In this document: positions 17,229-26,909 of the stretch, piece by piece | Numbering within the stretch: the first letter of the stretch is position 1 | How the letters are laid out: every line of letters starts with the position of its first letter | Source of the DNA: Candidatus Acidiferrum typicum | GTDB lineage: Bacteria > Acidobacteriota > Terriglobia > Acidiferrales > UBA7541 | DNA: 64,000 bases | Direction of reading: 5' to 3' | Assembly: GCA_025463055.1 (NCBI GenBank) | Contig: JAOAPV010000037.1 | Coordinates: forward strand, 1-64,000 | Notes under the pieces: generated by a model | What the model was told of the DNA's origin: nothing | The model's input: only the letters and a program-made list of their open reading frames with translations | Database searches by the model: none | Made by a program: the position numbers and the translations under genes

Positions 17229-17678
17229 ATGCCCATGTGGAATGTCGATCAACGATTTTCGCAAAAAGCGATTGAGAGCCTGGCGGCGCTGGGGTTTAGC
17301 GTTGGCAGCACGCGCGGTGTGGTGCGCGTGGAAAAGTACGGGTCTGGCGCGGAGTTCCGCAAGGACTCTGACGGCCTATATCATATGACCGTGCAGCCAA
17401 CCATAATGCTCAATGGGAAGTTCACGCGCTTGTGGGATGCGGGTTACCAGAAATTTCTGCTGACCGACGACGGCCACAAGGTACCCGCGCTGGCTTCGCA
17501 CCTGGCGAATTTGCGGAAATTCAATGAGGAGCTGCGCACCGCTCTAGGGGTGCCTACGTTTTATAACGAAGCGCTCGGTTCAGTGAGCCAGGTCAGCGTG
17601 TACGACCGCGTCAAGGGCCGCGCCGGCGATGTGCCTGACAAGACGGTCGGAGTGCACGGCGACGGCGACAGCCATTAA
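17229..17678 (+). CDS. Hypothetical protein
   Basis: 149 residues, predicted soluble, with no signal peptide or membrane segment. A charged alpha/beta-looking middle (VVRVEKYGSGAEFRK..., KFTRLWDAGYQKFLL) precedes a polar tail. I do not recognise the family and assign no function. It is divergent from the cysM cluster and is followed on the same strand by the receiver-like gene. No strong ribosome binding site is visible, so the start is tentative. Confidence 0.6.
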   Translation: MPMWNVDQRFSQKAIESLAALGFSVGSTRGVVRVEKYGSGAEFRKDSDGLYHMTVQPTIMLNGKFTRLWDAGYQKFLLTDDGHKVPALASHLANLRKFNEELRTALGVPTFYNEALGSVSQVSVYDRVKGRAGDVPDKTVGVHGDGDSH

Positions 17679-17846
17679 CGTCGAGATCATTCGTCGCAGC
17701 GTACGCTCCGCATGGCAAATCTCCGACGCACCCTGCATCCGAGCTGTGCATCAGGTGCGCAACTCGGCAGAACAAACGAAATGGGCTTGCCGCGGTGCAC
17801 GCGGCATCCCGAACGCGCATCCTAGAAAAGTGTGAGAGGCAACTTC

Positions 17847-18197
17847 ATGGGCAGAGTCATAGCGCTGATGGACGATCTGTTTTTTCAAATGAAGCTGGCG
17901 GAGACAGCCAAACATCTCGGAGTGGAAGTGAAAGTGGCCGCTACTCCCGAGGCCCTGCAAACGCTGCTGGAGCCGCCGCCGAGACTGCTGATTGTGGACC
18001 TGAATTCGCGTAGCCAACCGATCGCGATGATTCAAAAGCTGCGCGCCGACAAGAATGGAGTGCGGGTGGTCGGCTTCTTGTCCCACGTGCAGACGGATTT
18101 AGCCGCGCAGGCTCGCGCTGCGGGATGCGATGAGGTGATGCCCCGCTCTGCCTTTACGCAGAACCTGGCGGCCATTCTTGCCGCGGCGAAGGACTGA
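17847..18197 (+). CDS. Receiver-like (degenerate response regulator) protein
   Basis: Start at the ATG 17847 with GAGAGG at 17834-17839. The 116 residues follow the receiver fold: an acidic pair in MDD (residues 9-10 region), a potential phospho-acceptor Asp in LLIVDLNS, and VVGFLSHVQ for the Ser/Thr position. The conserved Lys before strand 5's Pro is missing (VMPRSAF instead of a KP motif), so phosphorylation switching is doubtful. The lipoprotein gene starts two bases after the stop, so the two are co-transcribed. Confidence 0.65.
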   Translation: MGRVIALMDDLFFQMKLAETAKHLGVEVKVAATPEALQTLLEPPPRLLIVDLNSRSQPIAMIQKLRADKNGVRVVGFLSHVQTDLAAQARAAGCDEVMPRSAFTQNLAAILAAAKD

Positions 18198-18198
18198 C

Positions 18199-19152
18199 GT
18201 GGTTCGACGTGTACCTTTGTTCTTGATTGCCTTTGCCGCGCTAGTATCGGGCTGCGCGTCAACAATGGCGGGGCAGGAATCCAGTTCCGCGACGCCTGCC
18301 GCCGCCGCGACACCTCTCACGAAGGCACCCGACGCGCCAACCGCGGCGCTGCGCGATGCTCTGTTTGCGGCTTGCACGCAGAGTGAGCAATCGTTCTCCA
18401 AATTCCTTACGGCGAGAAATGCGGATACGTTTGCGCACTTGACGCCTTCCGCCCGTGTCGCTCTGATGAAGCGTTTCGTGCTCCTGAATCAGCCTGGCAA
18501 GGCTTCCCTGCTCCCATCAGCTTCGGGACGCCCGACCATTCAGTGTGAAACACCCGGCGGAGCGGCGGAGTTACAAATCGGCGGCGCCGAAATTTCGGAC
18601 AATCTTGCTTTTCTCCCGGTGGAAGTGCGTGAGGCTACGGACACCACCGGAGCGAGCGTAATCCGCGTGCAGATGGGGTTGGTGCGAGAAAAGAGCGACT
18701 GGAAGCTGCTCTCGGTTGGACTTGTCTTGCTGGACTTGCCGGCGCTTGCTTTCGAATGGGATGCTGCGGAAATGGATAGCACGGAACGCGCTGCCGTCGA
18801 TGGGCTGAAAAAAATCACGGAGGCCGTTGAATCGTATCGGCGCACCTATGCGCGGTTGCCGGAATCGCTCGCGAAGCTGGGCTCTCCTGCGAGCGGGGCG
18901 GCAACTGGCCCCGATGCTGCAGGTCTATTGGAACCCGATCTGGCGTCGGGAGTGCGAAGCGGGTACAAGTTCCGCTACGTCATCTCCGGCGGAAACAGCC
19001 TGGGCGCGCCGGCGAAATACGAAGTGGCGGCAACACCAGAAACGTACGGACGGACGGGGCGCCGCTCATTTTTCCGCGACACGAAAGGCGTCTTGCATGG
19101 CGCGGACCGGCAAGGAGCGGTAGGCAGCGAAGTTGACCCGCGCGTTGAATGA
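18199..19152 (+). CDS. Hypothetical lipoprotein
   Basis: Start at GTG 18199, just after the preceding stop, with GAAGGA upstream. The N-terminus is a lipoprotein signal with lipobox LVSGC. The mature ~300-residue protein has an Ala/Pro/Thr-rich linker, a first domain (LMKRFVLLNQPGKASLLP...VRVQMGLVREKSDWKLLSVG) that resembles NTF2-like or DUF4878-type folds, and a C-terminal part with LKKITEAVESYRRTYARLPESLAKL, like the pilin-type head helix region. Function unknown; probably periplasmic, membrane anchored. Confidence 0.65.
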   Translation: MVRRVPLFLIAFAALVSGCASTMAGQESSSATPAAAATPLTKAPDAPTAALRDALFAACTQSEQSFSKFLTARNADTFAHLTPSARVALMKRFVLLNQPGKASLLPSASGRPTIQCETPGGAAELQIGGAEISDNLAFLPVEVREATDTTGASVIRVQMGLVREKSDWKLLSVGLVLLDLPALAFEWDAAEMDSTERAAVDGLKKITEAVESYRRTYARLPESLAKLGSPASGAATGPDAAGLLEPDLASGVRSGYKFRYVISGGNSLGAPAKYEVAATPETYGRTGRRSFFRDTKGVLHGADRQGAVGSEVDPRVE

Positions 19153-19277
19153 CGGTTCTGTATCCCAGACAGCCGCTGAGAAGGCGAACCGCTAAAGCGC
19201 GTTTCTCGGAATTCCCATCCTGATTCGTATCCGATTTGTGCGTGAGCGCGGTTGGCGATACCATCGGGCACTTCACC

Positions 19278-20414
19278 ATGCGATGCTTCGCTCCCATCCG
19301 CCTGCCCATAGTTCTATTCATTGCGGCGCTTTGGTTTCTGCCGGCGTTTGCAGCCCCTCCGCAAATTGACCCGGTCTATGGACCCCTGCCCGTCTTCGAA
19401 CTGCACAGCGGTTTCTGGATCAACTTGCATCACAGGCTGTACGAAGAGGCCCGAGAGCGGCGCAGCGGCGCTTCTGGCGACGCGGCAAAGTCCGGGAAGG
19501 CCGGAAAACCCACGTTGCAAGTCGCGCCAGGCGCAAAGATCGCGTTGAGCGCCGCCGAACAGCGTGCCTGGGACGATGCAGTCTCGTATTACGTCGCCAA
19601 TTACGCTGACAAGGACTTGCTGTTCAGCACCGAACTGGTGCTGTTGAAGAATCAGCTCGGGGATTTTGAAACTTGCGAGGAGCTCTCGGGCGCGAAAAAA
19701 AGAACGTGCGACGCCGGTTTGCCGGGGAAGCTAACGCAAATTCTGGACGCTGCCGGGCCCGTTTATCGCGCTCGCCGCTGGTCCGCCGATGACCGGGCGA
19801 ACCGCGCATGGATCAAGCGCGTAGCGCCGCTTGTGCGCGAGCAGGGTGTCGGCCTGTCGCACCGTCTTGCGGACATTTACCAAACGCGGTGGCCGGCGGA
19901 GCGGATTCGAGTGGATGTTAGCGCGGTGGCGAATAACGCAGGCGCTTATACGACGCTCGATCCCTTGCGCGTCACGATCGCCAGCACTGATGCGCGCAAT
20001 CAAGGTGCCGCCGCTCTGGAGGTGCTCTTCCATGAAGCATCGCATGGAATTGCCACGCCGGTGGAGCAAGCAATCGCACGCGAGTGCCGCCAACGGGAGA
20101 AACCGATCCCGCGAGATCTCTGGCATGCGCTGATCTTTTACACTACGGGAGAAGTCATCAAACCGGTGATGGATACGGAAGACGATGCAACAAATGACCG
20201 CGCGTTGCCAACCGGCTCGGGGGGAAGCAACGCACCGCCAGCGGACAAGCGCAGTTTGGAAGAGGCGCAGTACACTCCGTACGCGATTCGCGAAGGGCTT
20301 TACCGGCGCGGCTGGGAAAGTTACCTTCAGATCCTGACGAACTACTGGCAACCGTATCTCGAAGGCCGAGTCACCTTCGATGACGCCATCGCGCATATGG
20401 TTTCCGCGCTCTAG
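19278..20414 (+). CDS. Secreted putative metallopeptidase (HExxH)
   Basis: The start at 19278 gives a signal peptide MRCFAPIRLPIVLFIAALWFLPAFAA (cleavage about residue 26). The ~350-residue mature protein contains HEASHGIATPVEQAI, a zincin-type HExxH with a hydrophobic context, inside an all-alpha region. I do not recognise a named family, so proteolytic activity is inferred from the motif only. It is transcribed alone. Confidence 0.65.
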   Translation: MRCFAPIRLPIVLFIAALWFLPAFAAPPQIDPVYGPLPVFELHSGFWINLHHRLYEEARERRSGASGDAAKSGKAGKPTLQVAPGAKIALSAAEQRAWDDAVSYYVANYADKDLLFSTELVLLKNQLGDFETCEELSGAKKRTCDAGLPGKLTQILDAAGPVYRARRWSADDRANRAWIKRVAPLVREQGVGLSHRLADIYQTRWPAERIRVDVSAVANNAGAYTTLDPLRVTIASTDARNQGAAALEVLFHEASHGIATPVEQAIARECRQREKPIPRDLWHALIFYTTGEVIKPVMDTEDDATNDRALPTGSGGSNAPPADKRSLEEAQYTPYAIREGLYRRGWESYLQILTNYWQPYLEGRVTFDDAIAHMVSAL

Positions 20415-20484
20415 CCCGACAAGGCCCCCTCCGGCGTGCCCACTTGTTGCTTCGATGGTAAGTAGTGGAAATTCAAATCCATAG

Positions 20485-20493
20485 TGCTATACT
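20485..20493 (+). promoter_or_regulatory. Extended -10 promoter element
   Basis: TGCTATACT carries the extended -10 TGn plus TATACT (20488-20493). The -35 region is weak. The sequence after it (CCGCGTGAAC) resembles that after the -10 of the TonB-receptor promoter (CCGTGTCAAC at 38216-38225). It precedes the gene at 20578. Confidence 0.35.
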
Positions 20494-20577
20494 CCGCGTG
20501 AACACCGGTTTACCCCTTGCTTGTCCACCTCCTAATCCTCGGGGCAGGCACTGCGGCACGGTTCCACGGAGGTTACG

Positions 20578-20862
20578 ATGGAAGCGACGCTTACGGGGCC
20601 CATTCTGTACCTTCTGATTGTCTGGGGAATCCTTGTTGCCACATTTTTAGCACTGCTGTTGTGGCGGAGCATTCTCACTACACATGAAGACGATCAGCTG
20701 TGCATCGATGCGGCCGGAGAACACATCGCGCAAGAGCAGCGTGAATTGTTCGCGAAAATCACGAGACTCTCGAAGCCGATTACAACGAGCGGCATCGCCG
20801 CGGGAGCGCTCCTGCTGGTTATTGCCGGCATGTGGCTCTACGAAGGACTGAAGAGCTTCTAG
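20578..20862 (+). CDS. Small two-helix membrane protein
   Basis: 94 residues with GGAGG just upstream of the ATG. Two hydrophobic helices (residues ~8-29, LYLLIVWGILVATFLALLLW, and ~71-88) flank a charged, helical ~40-residue segment (DDQLCIDAAGEHIAQEQREL). Family not recognised. The hairpin topology suggests an inner-membrane protein with both ends on the same side. It is monocistronic. Confidence 0.65.
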   Translation: MEATLTGPILYLLIVWGILVATFLALLLWRSILTTHEDDQLCIDAAGEHIAQEQRELFAKITRLSKPITTSGIAAGALLLVIAGMWLYEGLKSF

Positions 20863-20890
20863 CACTTGCCGCGTATGAGTTAGCTGAGCG

Positions 20891-21520
20891 CTAAGAGGTC
20901 GGAGGTTTGCTCGACGGGTGTGTTGGTGTGCTCGCTGGAACCGCCGGCTGCGCGGGACTACCCGGAGTAGGCAGCGCTACTGACGTGTGATTGTGCACAA
21001 TTAACCAGCGATCGTTGCGCTTTTCGAATACTAGAGTTGTTTGCCCACGGGTAGTCATCGGCTGTCCGTCCACCGTGCCGCTGAACTCCCACTGATAGCA
21101 TGCCCATGCGACTGTCCCACTCACTTTAATGAACGTATTCATGCGGTCCAGGCGCACCTGCTGCGTGCGGGCGTGCTGCTGTTGGTACAAGGGAAGATAG
21201 TTGGACCAGCCGAAGATCGGGGGCGCCCAAACGCCGCTCACGAAGACGGCATCGTCAGCATAGGCTTTGTGGAGGCGGTCGATGTCGCCGAGCTGCCAGG
21301 CGCCGAGCAACTCGGAAATGGCGTAGTCAATTTGCTGCTCGTCGGGCATGGGGAGCTTGATGTGCGCGTCTTCGGACGCGTTAGCGTCCTTTTTTCTCTT
21401 CTTTTCCTTTTGTGCTGCCGCTGGAGCGGCCGTCGAGAGGAAAACGACAAAACAAATGGCGAATGTGAACAGCGCGCGCAAGGTGCGCGCAAAAGCGCGG
21501 ACGGGCTCTGCAGCTATCAA
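20891..21520 (-). CDS. Secreted NTF2-like (SnoaL/DUF4440) protein
   Basis: Start taken at TTG 21520, which has GGAGAG upstream, rather than TTG 21541. A signal peptide ends at AAPAAAQ. A Lys-rich stretch precedes an NTF2-fold domain (SELLGAWQLGDIDRLHKAYADDAVFVSG...TRGQTTLVFEKRNDRWLIVHNHTS) of the DUF4440/SnoaL type. These small cone-shaped domains bind ligands or act as simple enzymes; no active site can be assigned. A Pro/Ser/Thr-rich tail ends the protein. Predicted periplasmic. Confidence 0.78.
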   Translation of the reverse strand: MIAAEPVRAFARTLRALFTFAICFVVFLSTAAPAAAQKEKKRKKDANASEDAHIKLPMPDEQQIDYAISELLGAWQLGDIDRLHKAYADDAVFVSGVWAPPIFGWSNYLPLYQQQHARTQQVRLDRMNTFIKVSGTVAWACYQWEFSGTVDGQPMTTRGQTTLVFEKRNDRWLIVHNHTSVALPTPGSPAQPAVPASTPTHPSSKPPTS

Positions 21521-21672
21521 AGGTCTCTCCGTGAGTTTCAACTTGCAAACGGAAGGATAGCACGCGGAAGAATCGGAGAATTTTCAAGGTTCGCGTGAGT
21601 TACTGCGTTCCTGACCTTCAGGATCGCATTCGGTGCGGCGCCTGCGGAGTAAAGTGCGCCTGAGCAGGCTCG

Positions 21673-24357
21673 TCAACGTTGCGGACGAGAGGCGCTTAGA
21701 AGATTTACGAAAAGACGATACGCGCCGGGGACTCCTTCCGGGAGTTGGCGGAAAAAAGCAATGCCGGTGTAGATGTAAAAGCCTTTGCCATAGCGGGCAT
21801 AGACGATGGCACCATTCTGCTCCGGCTCGCCGGGATCGTTCATGACTAGAAGCGGCGTGTACTTGGGATCGAACTGCGACCAGAAATACAAGCCGCGCTC
21901 CTGGACCCAGCCTTTGAAATCGTTTTGCGCGATTTTGTTAGGGCGATTTAGAAGCGGATCATTCGGCTTAAGAAATTTCACTGGAGACTTTTCGTCGGTG
22001 ATGCGCGGGAGAGGACGCGGCGACGAAGTCGAACCTCCGCTCGCAGATGGCGCTGGGGGAGAGATCAGCGCGGGATAGGGTGCAAAGGAAGATCGGTCCC
22101 AGGCGAAGTCGCGTTGATATTGAACGAGGAGCGTCCCACCGTTTGAGGCGTAATCCAGAAGCCGCTGATTCGCGCCGGGAAGATCGGAGCGCAGCTCGTA
22201 GGCACGCACGCCGACTACGATGGCATCAAATTTGGAGAGATCGCGGAACGCGAGGGCTTGCGCATCCAGCAAGTCAACTTGAATGCCAAGCATGCGCAGA
22301 GCATCGGGGATCGGCTCGCTTTCGGCGGTGATGTATCCCACACGCAGGTTTTGCACCTTGATGGGGAAAGCGTGGACGATGCACCGCGCAGGCTCAGCCC
22401 AGAGTAGTGTGGGCATCGTGGGTAGGGGCTCGAGCGAGAGAGTAAATCTATCGTCCTTGCCGCCGGGCGTTCGCGCGGCGCTGCAGGCGTGAGCCGAAAT
22501 TTTGTAGTTCCCCGCAGCGAGCTGGACGGGCGGAGTTACCTGGAAGCGCGCAAATTGATCGCCCACGCCGGTGAAGTTCAGTGGCACTGGAGCAGAGACT
22601 TTCCAAAGGCGCGGCGCATCCAGACCGATAGTTACCTTACCAGGGTCCGTAGCATAGGAGTGGACGCGCAGCAGAACGTCGAAAGGCTTGCGTAGTGGTC
22701 CGGTTTTCGCCAGGACGTCGACGACTTGATTCGGTTCGACGGCGATCGTGTACGCAGGAACGGCACGGGGACGAATACGATCCGCGCGTGTAGACGTCGC
22801 GCGGATACTCGTGACGGCAGAAATCGCGCTGAAGGAATAGGCGTTGAGCGCTATATCTTGCGTAGCGGCTGCAAGCGGCGTCGGTTCGGCTAGCAAAGCA
22901 GGAGAAGGCAAATTCGGAACATTGCCCGCGATTCGCGGCGACCAAGTAGGCCAGTCGGAGGCGTTTTGAGGAAAGCGCAAGCCCTGCGGAACAGAAATCG
23001 TGAAGCGAACCGCACCGTTTGGCTCGGGCTCTTCTTTGACGATGTTCCAATCCTGAGGAAGGGCGAGGTTGATTTTTCGCGAGTCCGTATTTATTCCGTC
23101 GCGGTGATGCGGCTCGACGCGGACTATGAACGTTTCGCCAGGGACAAGTTCACTGCGATCAGCGATCGCATCGAGGCGAAGACCGGCGACGAGAACGAGC
23201 GCGGCGTTAATCTTTTCACGCTTGCGGCGAATGCTGCCGGCGAGGGACTGAACCGGAGGGGGAGTCTGGCTCGAAAGCGCCGGCAGCGGAATTTGATCCA
23301 GCTTTTTGCCCGCAGCGATCAAGGACTCAGTGGAGGTTTTGTATTCGAGGCGCAAGGCGGCATCGCGAGCAGCCACCAGGGAAGCGTCGACGGAACGCAT
23401 CAGTGGATCAACACCCTTGTTGCCCACTTCAAAATCTTCATCAAGCGGGCCTAGAGGCTCGTTGAGAGAAGCGGGATCGAAGTCGCCGCCGTCTTCGCGC
23501 TTGAGGGTGATGGGGCGGCGGAGAAATGGCGAGTTCAAGAATCCGGTGATGCCTTGCGTGTGATGGTTCGCGAACGCGTCCACACCGATTTCGCGCCATG
23601 ATTTTCCGTAGAGGGGAGAGACGTCGTCGAGTGGCAACGGATATCCTTGCGGTTTTTCGCCGCGATCGATATCGAGCAACAAAATCGGACGGCGGTCTCC
23701 CCAAGGCGTGATTTCTTCCTGCGCGGATGACGAGCCACGCACTTTGAAATTCGGATCCGCTGCAAGCTGAACGGCTTTAGGTGTGAGTAGCCCAGTGGCT
23801 TGATGGTGGCCGTGACCCGTATGAACGCCACCCCAACCGTTTATGACTATAGTTGGCCGAAAAGCACGAATAAGTTCGACCATGTCCTGCAAAACTTCGT
23901 CGCCCCAGACTTTTTCTGTTTCTTCCGGGGTCTTGGAGTAGCCGAAATCTTTAGCGCGGGTGAAAAAGAGTTTGACCCCGTAACCGCGCGTGGCGGCGAG
24001 CAATTCTTGCGAGCGGATGAGACCAAGTTGCGGAGCCTGCTCCGGGCCGAGATCGTTTTGTCCACCCTCGCCGCGCGTAAGAGAGAGGAGTGCGACATCG
24101 GCATGAAGTCCCCTGGCGAGATAGGTGAGCACGGCGGCCGATTCGTCATCCGGATGCGCGGTGATGTAGAGGATGCGAGTGGTTACGCGAGCGTTTTCGA
24201 TGGCTTCTACAGTCTCAGGCAGGCCTGGACCGGTACCTGGAGACGGAGGAAATTGGGCTTCGACCGGCAATGCGAAAATCGAGATAAGCAGAAAAAAAAG
24301 AGCGACGAAAGAAAGCTGCGGCGCGAATTGAGGATGTTTCAGGCAATGTATTTTCAC
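21673..24357 (-). CDS. Secreted PIG-L deacetylase fused to a ThuA/GATase-like domain
   Basis: 894 residues, about three times a single PIG-L enzyme. Signal peptide to ~34. PIG-L/LmbE domain with the metal motif AHPDDE at residues 67-72 and HTGHGHHQAT further on, as in zinc-dependent N-acetylglucosamine deacetylases. A central ~350-residue region looks like beta-sandwich repeats. The C-terminal ~230 residues (VGYITAESEPIPDALRMLGI, FDAIVVGVRAY, GGTLLVQYQ) resemble the ThuA/class I glutamine amidotransferase fold. The start overlaps the APC permease stop by four bases (ATGA), so the two are co-expressed. It is likely periplasmic, removing acetyl groups from amino-sugars; substrate unknown. Confidence 0.85.
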   Translation of the reverse strand: MKIHCLKHPQFAPQLSFVALFFLLISIFALPVEAQFPPSPGTGPGLPETVEAIENARVTTRILYITAHPDDESAAVLTYLARGLHADVALLSLTRGEGGQNDLGPEQAPQLGLIRSQELLAATRGYGVKLFFTRAKDFGYSKTPEETEKVWGDEVLQDMVELIRAFRPTIVINGWGGVHTGHGHHQATGLLTPKAVQLAADPNFKVRGSSSAQEEITPWGDRRPILLLDIDRGEKPQGYPLPLDDVSPLYGKSWREIGVDAFANHHTQGITGFLNSPFLRRPITLKREDGGDFDPASLNEPLGPLDEDFEVGNKGVDPLMRSVDASLVAARDAALRLEYKTSTESLIAAGKKLDQIPLPALSSQTPPPVQSLAGSIRRKREKINAALVLVAGLRLDAIADRSELVPGETFIVRVEPHHRDGINTDSRKINLALPQDWNIVKEEPEPNGAVRFTISVPQGLRFPQNASDWPTWSPRIAGNVPNLPSPALLAEPTPLAAATQDIALNAYSFSAISAVTSIRATSTRADRIRPRAVPAYTIAVEPNQVVDVLAKTGPLRKPFDVLLRVHSYATDPGKVTIGLDAPRLWKVSAPVPLNFTGVGDQFARFQVTPPVQLAAGNYKISAHACSAARTPGGKDDRFTLSLEPLPTMPTLLWAEPARCIVHAFPIKVQNLRVGYITAESEPIPDALRMLGIQVDLLDAQALAFRDLSKFDAIVVGVRAYELRSDLPGANQRLLDYASNGGTLLVQYQRDFAWDRSSFAPYPALISPPAPSASGGSTSSPRPLPRITDEKSPVKFLKPNDPLLNRPNKIAQNDFKGWVQERGLYFWSQFDPKYTPLLVMNDPGEPEQNGAIVYARYGKGFYIYTGIAFFRQLPEGVPGAYRLFVNLLSASRPQR

Positions 24358-25751
24358 TTGGCGGCCTCAAGAGGCGGCGCAGCGAACGGCCACTCTCTCC
24401 GAAGTCGCGACTGCACAAGAAAAACGGCCAGTCCCAAGACGATCACGAATAACCCCCACCAGATGGCTCTCCCGGTCCGGAGAAAGAGCCATATCCAACC
24501 CGCAATGGTTAACAGTGCAGGCAGCGGATACAACCACATCTTAAACGGGAGGCGCTCTGGAGGCCAACGACGCCTTAAGAGCATCACTCCTACAGCCTGG
24601 CCGATGAACTGAATGATGAGCCGCATGGCGAGCACGGCGGCGATGACCGTCCTGAGCTTGAACAGCAGCGCGAAGAGAAAGGTCAGCGCCCCGAGGAACA
24701 GGAGTGAAACGTGCGGAAATTTCTTTTGCGGATGCACGCGGGCGAACACGCGGAAGAAATTTCCGTCGAGCGCGGCGGAGTATGGAACGCGCGAATATCC
24801 GAGCAGCGAAGAAAAGACCGAGGCGAAAGCGATCCAGAGAACCATGGCGGTGGCGAAGCGGGCCGCGCCGGAGCCATAAAGTTTTTCAACGAAAGCACTG
24901 ACGATGAAGGGCGAGTCTTGCGCTTGCTGCCAAGGCAACACGCCGAGGATGCTGGTCTGCATGGCGAGATACAAAATCGCGATGCCGATTATGGAAATGA
25001 AAATGCCGCGTGGGATGTTGCGCGCAGGATCGCGGATCTCGCCGCCGAGATGGCAAATATTGTAATAGCCCCAGTAAGTGTAAATCGTGTTTACGGTTGC
25101 CGAGCCGAGGGTAGCAAAGAATAGCCAAGAAAAATCCCAAGATCCTGGCGCGTAAGTGAAGACCAAGCGAGGCTGAAAATGCGTGGCGCCACCCCAAATG
25201 AGCCACAGAATGGTGCCGACAACACCTACCCATAGGAAGAGAGAGATTTTTCCGATGGACTCGATACGGCGATACAGCAGCACGACGAGCAGGATGACGA
25301 GTGCGCCGGAGACCGCCTTCTGCCCGTACTTGCCAAGCGGGTAAAGGTAGGAGGCGTATTGCGAGAAACCAATCGCGCCAGACGCGAGGCTTAAGGGAGC
25401 TTGAATCAACGTTTGCCAGACGAACAGGAAGGACATCAGGCGGCCCAGGCGGCCCGGACCGTACGCTTCGCGAAGAAACACGTAGCTGCCGCCCGCGAGA
25501 GGCATCGCCGCGCCCAGTTCGGACCAGACGGATCCATCGAGCAGCGCAAGCACTGCGCCCGCGGCCCAGGCCAGCAGACACTGCGGTCCACCCATTGCCT
25601 TGATGACCAGCGGAATTACGACGAAAGGGCCGATGCCGACCATCTCAATCATGTTGAGAGCGACGGCTTCTTTGAGGCCAAGGGCGCGTTCGAGGTCGCC
25701 GCGCTCGTTCGCAAGCGGGGTGCGTTGCGCAGCGTTTTCGGTGGGGTTCAT
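24354..25751 (-). CDS. APC-superfamily amino acid permease
   Basis: Twelve hydrophobic helices. The protein starts (from MNPTENAA at 25751; 25817 also possible) with an ERALGLKEAVALNMIEMVGIGPF region carrying the GxG-type helix-1 break of the amino acid/polyamine/organocation family. ELGAAMPLAGGSYVFLREAYG is a further family signature. It should be a proton-coupled inner-membrane transporter of an amino acid or amine. It forms a two-gene unit with the PIG-L/ThuA gene downstream, which suggests uptake and hydrolysis of the same class of compound. Confidence 0.88.
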   Translation of the reverse strand: MNPTENAAQRTPLANERGDLERALGLKEAVALNMIEMVGIGPFVVIPLVIKAMGGPQCLLAWAAGAVLALLDGSVWSELGAAMPLAGGSYVFLREAYGPGRLGRLMSFLFVWQTLIQAPLSLASGAIGFSQYASYLYPLGKYGQKAVSGALVILLVVLLYRRIESIGKISLFLWVGVVGTILWLIWGGATHFQPRLVFTYAPGSWDFSWLFFATLGSATVNTIYTYWGYYNICHLGGEIRDPARNIPRGIFISIIGIAILYLAMQTSILGVLPWQQAQDSPFIVSAFVEKLYGSGAARFATAMVLWIAFASVFSSLLGYSRVPYSAALDGNFFRVFARVHPQKKFPHVSLLFLGALTFLFALLFKLRTVIAAVLAMRLIIQFIGQAVGVMLLRRRWPPERLPFKMWLYPLPALLTIAGWIWLFLRTGRAIWWGLFVIVLGLAVFLVQSRLRREWPFAAPPLEAAK

Positions 25752-25955
25752 TTGCGCGCCGAGAATAGCAAATGCGGAGCGCCGGGGCGAATCGTACGAG
25801 GGGTAGCCAAAGTTCATCCGGAGCAGATCATCGTGTACTCTTCGCTTCGCAGAACTTTACGTTTTGGCAGAAACCATTTTGTTTTGCAACGCTCCTCGAA
25901 CAGCTTAAACTCGTTCGGCGCAGAGTCTGAAGCATAGTAGTCTCATGGTCACGCG

Positions 25956-26909
25956 GTGCAACGCGTTCGAACGATTTCTCACGTCTTGATGGTCTTGTTG
26001 TGTTCTGCGGTATTTGTATGCGCGCCGGCTCGCGCAGACAAACTCACGCCGACGCCTGAGGCATTGGCTGTCGCCGATCAGATTTATTCCGGCGATTTCG
26101 AGGGTGGCCGCGCGGCTGCGTTGCGCTTGCAGGAACAGCAGCCACAACATCCCATCGGCTACCTCCTCGAAGCAGAAGCGCTGTGGTGGAAACTCTGGTG
26201 CACGTCGGCGGAATTCAAGTACGGGATGACCTATCCGCGGCATCGCGCCAAGTTAGCGGCGGACCGGCACTATTTTGAATTAGCGGCCAGGGTCTCCTCG
26301 CTCGCAGAAGAGAAAATCGCGCAGCACGACTCGGCGGAGATGGAATTTTACGCGGGCATGGGAAACGCCCTGGCATCACGACTCTATGGGCTGCGTGGCG
26401 AAGGGCGCAACACAGCGCGAACTGGAGTACGCGCGCGCGAACATCTGCTGCGAGCGATCGCCATTAACGCGGAACTCGCCGATTCAGACTTTGGGCTGGG
26501 TCTATACAACTACTACATCGACACGCTTTCGGCGGCAGCGCGCGTCTTGCGCTTTTTTATGGGCATTCCCGGAGGAAGCAAGAAAGAAGGGATCCGGCAA
26601 TTAGAGCACGCGATTGAAGAAGGCGTATTGGTGCCCCCGGAAGCGCGTTTTTATCTGGCGATCAATCTTCACAACTACGATCAGCAGTACGAGCGGGCGC
26701 TGGACGTAATCGGCCCGCTCGTTGAGAAATATCCATCGAATGCGCTTTTTCAGTTGGCGCGCGGCGACCTCTTTGCCAAGCTTGGGCGCAAAGAACAGGC
26801 TCGCGAGTGCTATCGGGCAGCGGGTGCCGCGGCCATCGACGATCCAGACTGCCGCAGGCATGTCCAAGAGCTGGTACGGGCTGCCCTGGCGGCCGTGAGC
26901 GCCGACTAA
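25956..26909 (+). CDS. Secreted TPR protein
   Basis: 317 residues from a GTG start. A signal peptide (to ...CAPARA, about 27) precedes helical tetratricopeptide-like repeats: YLLEAEALWWKLWCTSAEFK, AREHLLRAIAINAELADSDFGL, and NALFQLARGDLFAKLGRKEQARECYRAAG near the end. TPR proteins mediate protein contacts; no partner is suggested by the neighbours. Predicted periplasmic. Followed by 284 bp without a gene, which holds the inverted repeat 27008-27033 (no T tract in a useful orientation). Confidence 0.75.
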   Translation: MQRVRTISHVLMVLLCSAVFVCAPARADKLTPTPEALAVADQIYSGDFEGGRAAALRLQEQQPQHPIGYLLEAEALWWKLWCTSAEFKYGMTYPRHRAKLAADRHYFELAARVSSLAEEKIAQHDSAEMEFYAGMGNALASRLYGLRGEGRNTARTGVRAREHLLRAIAINAELADSDFGLGLYNYYIDTLSAAARVLRFFMGIPGGSKKEGIRQLEHAIEEGVLVPPEARFYLAINLHNYDQQYERALDVIGPLVEKYPSNALFQLARGDLFAKLGRKEQARECYRAAGAAAIDDPDCRRHVQELVRAALAAVSAD

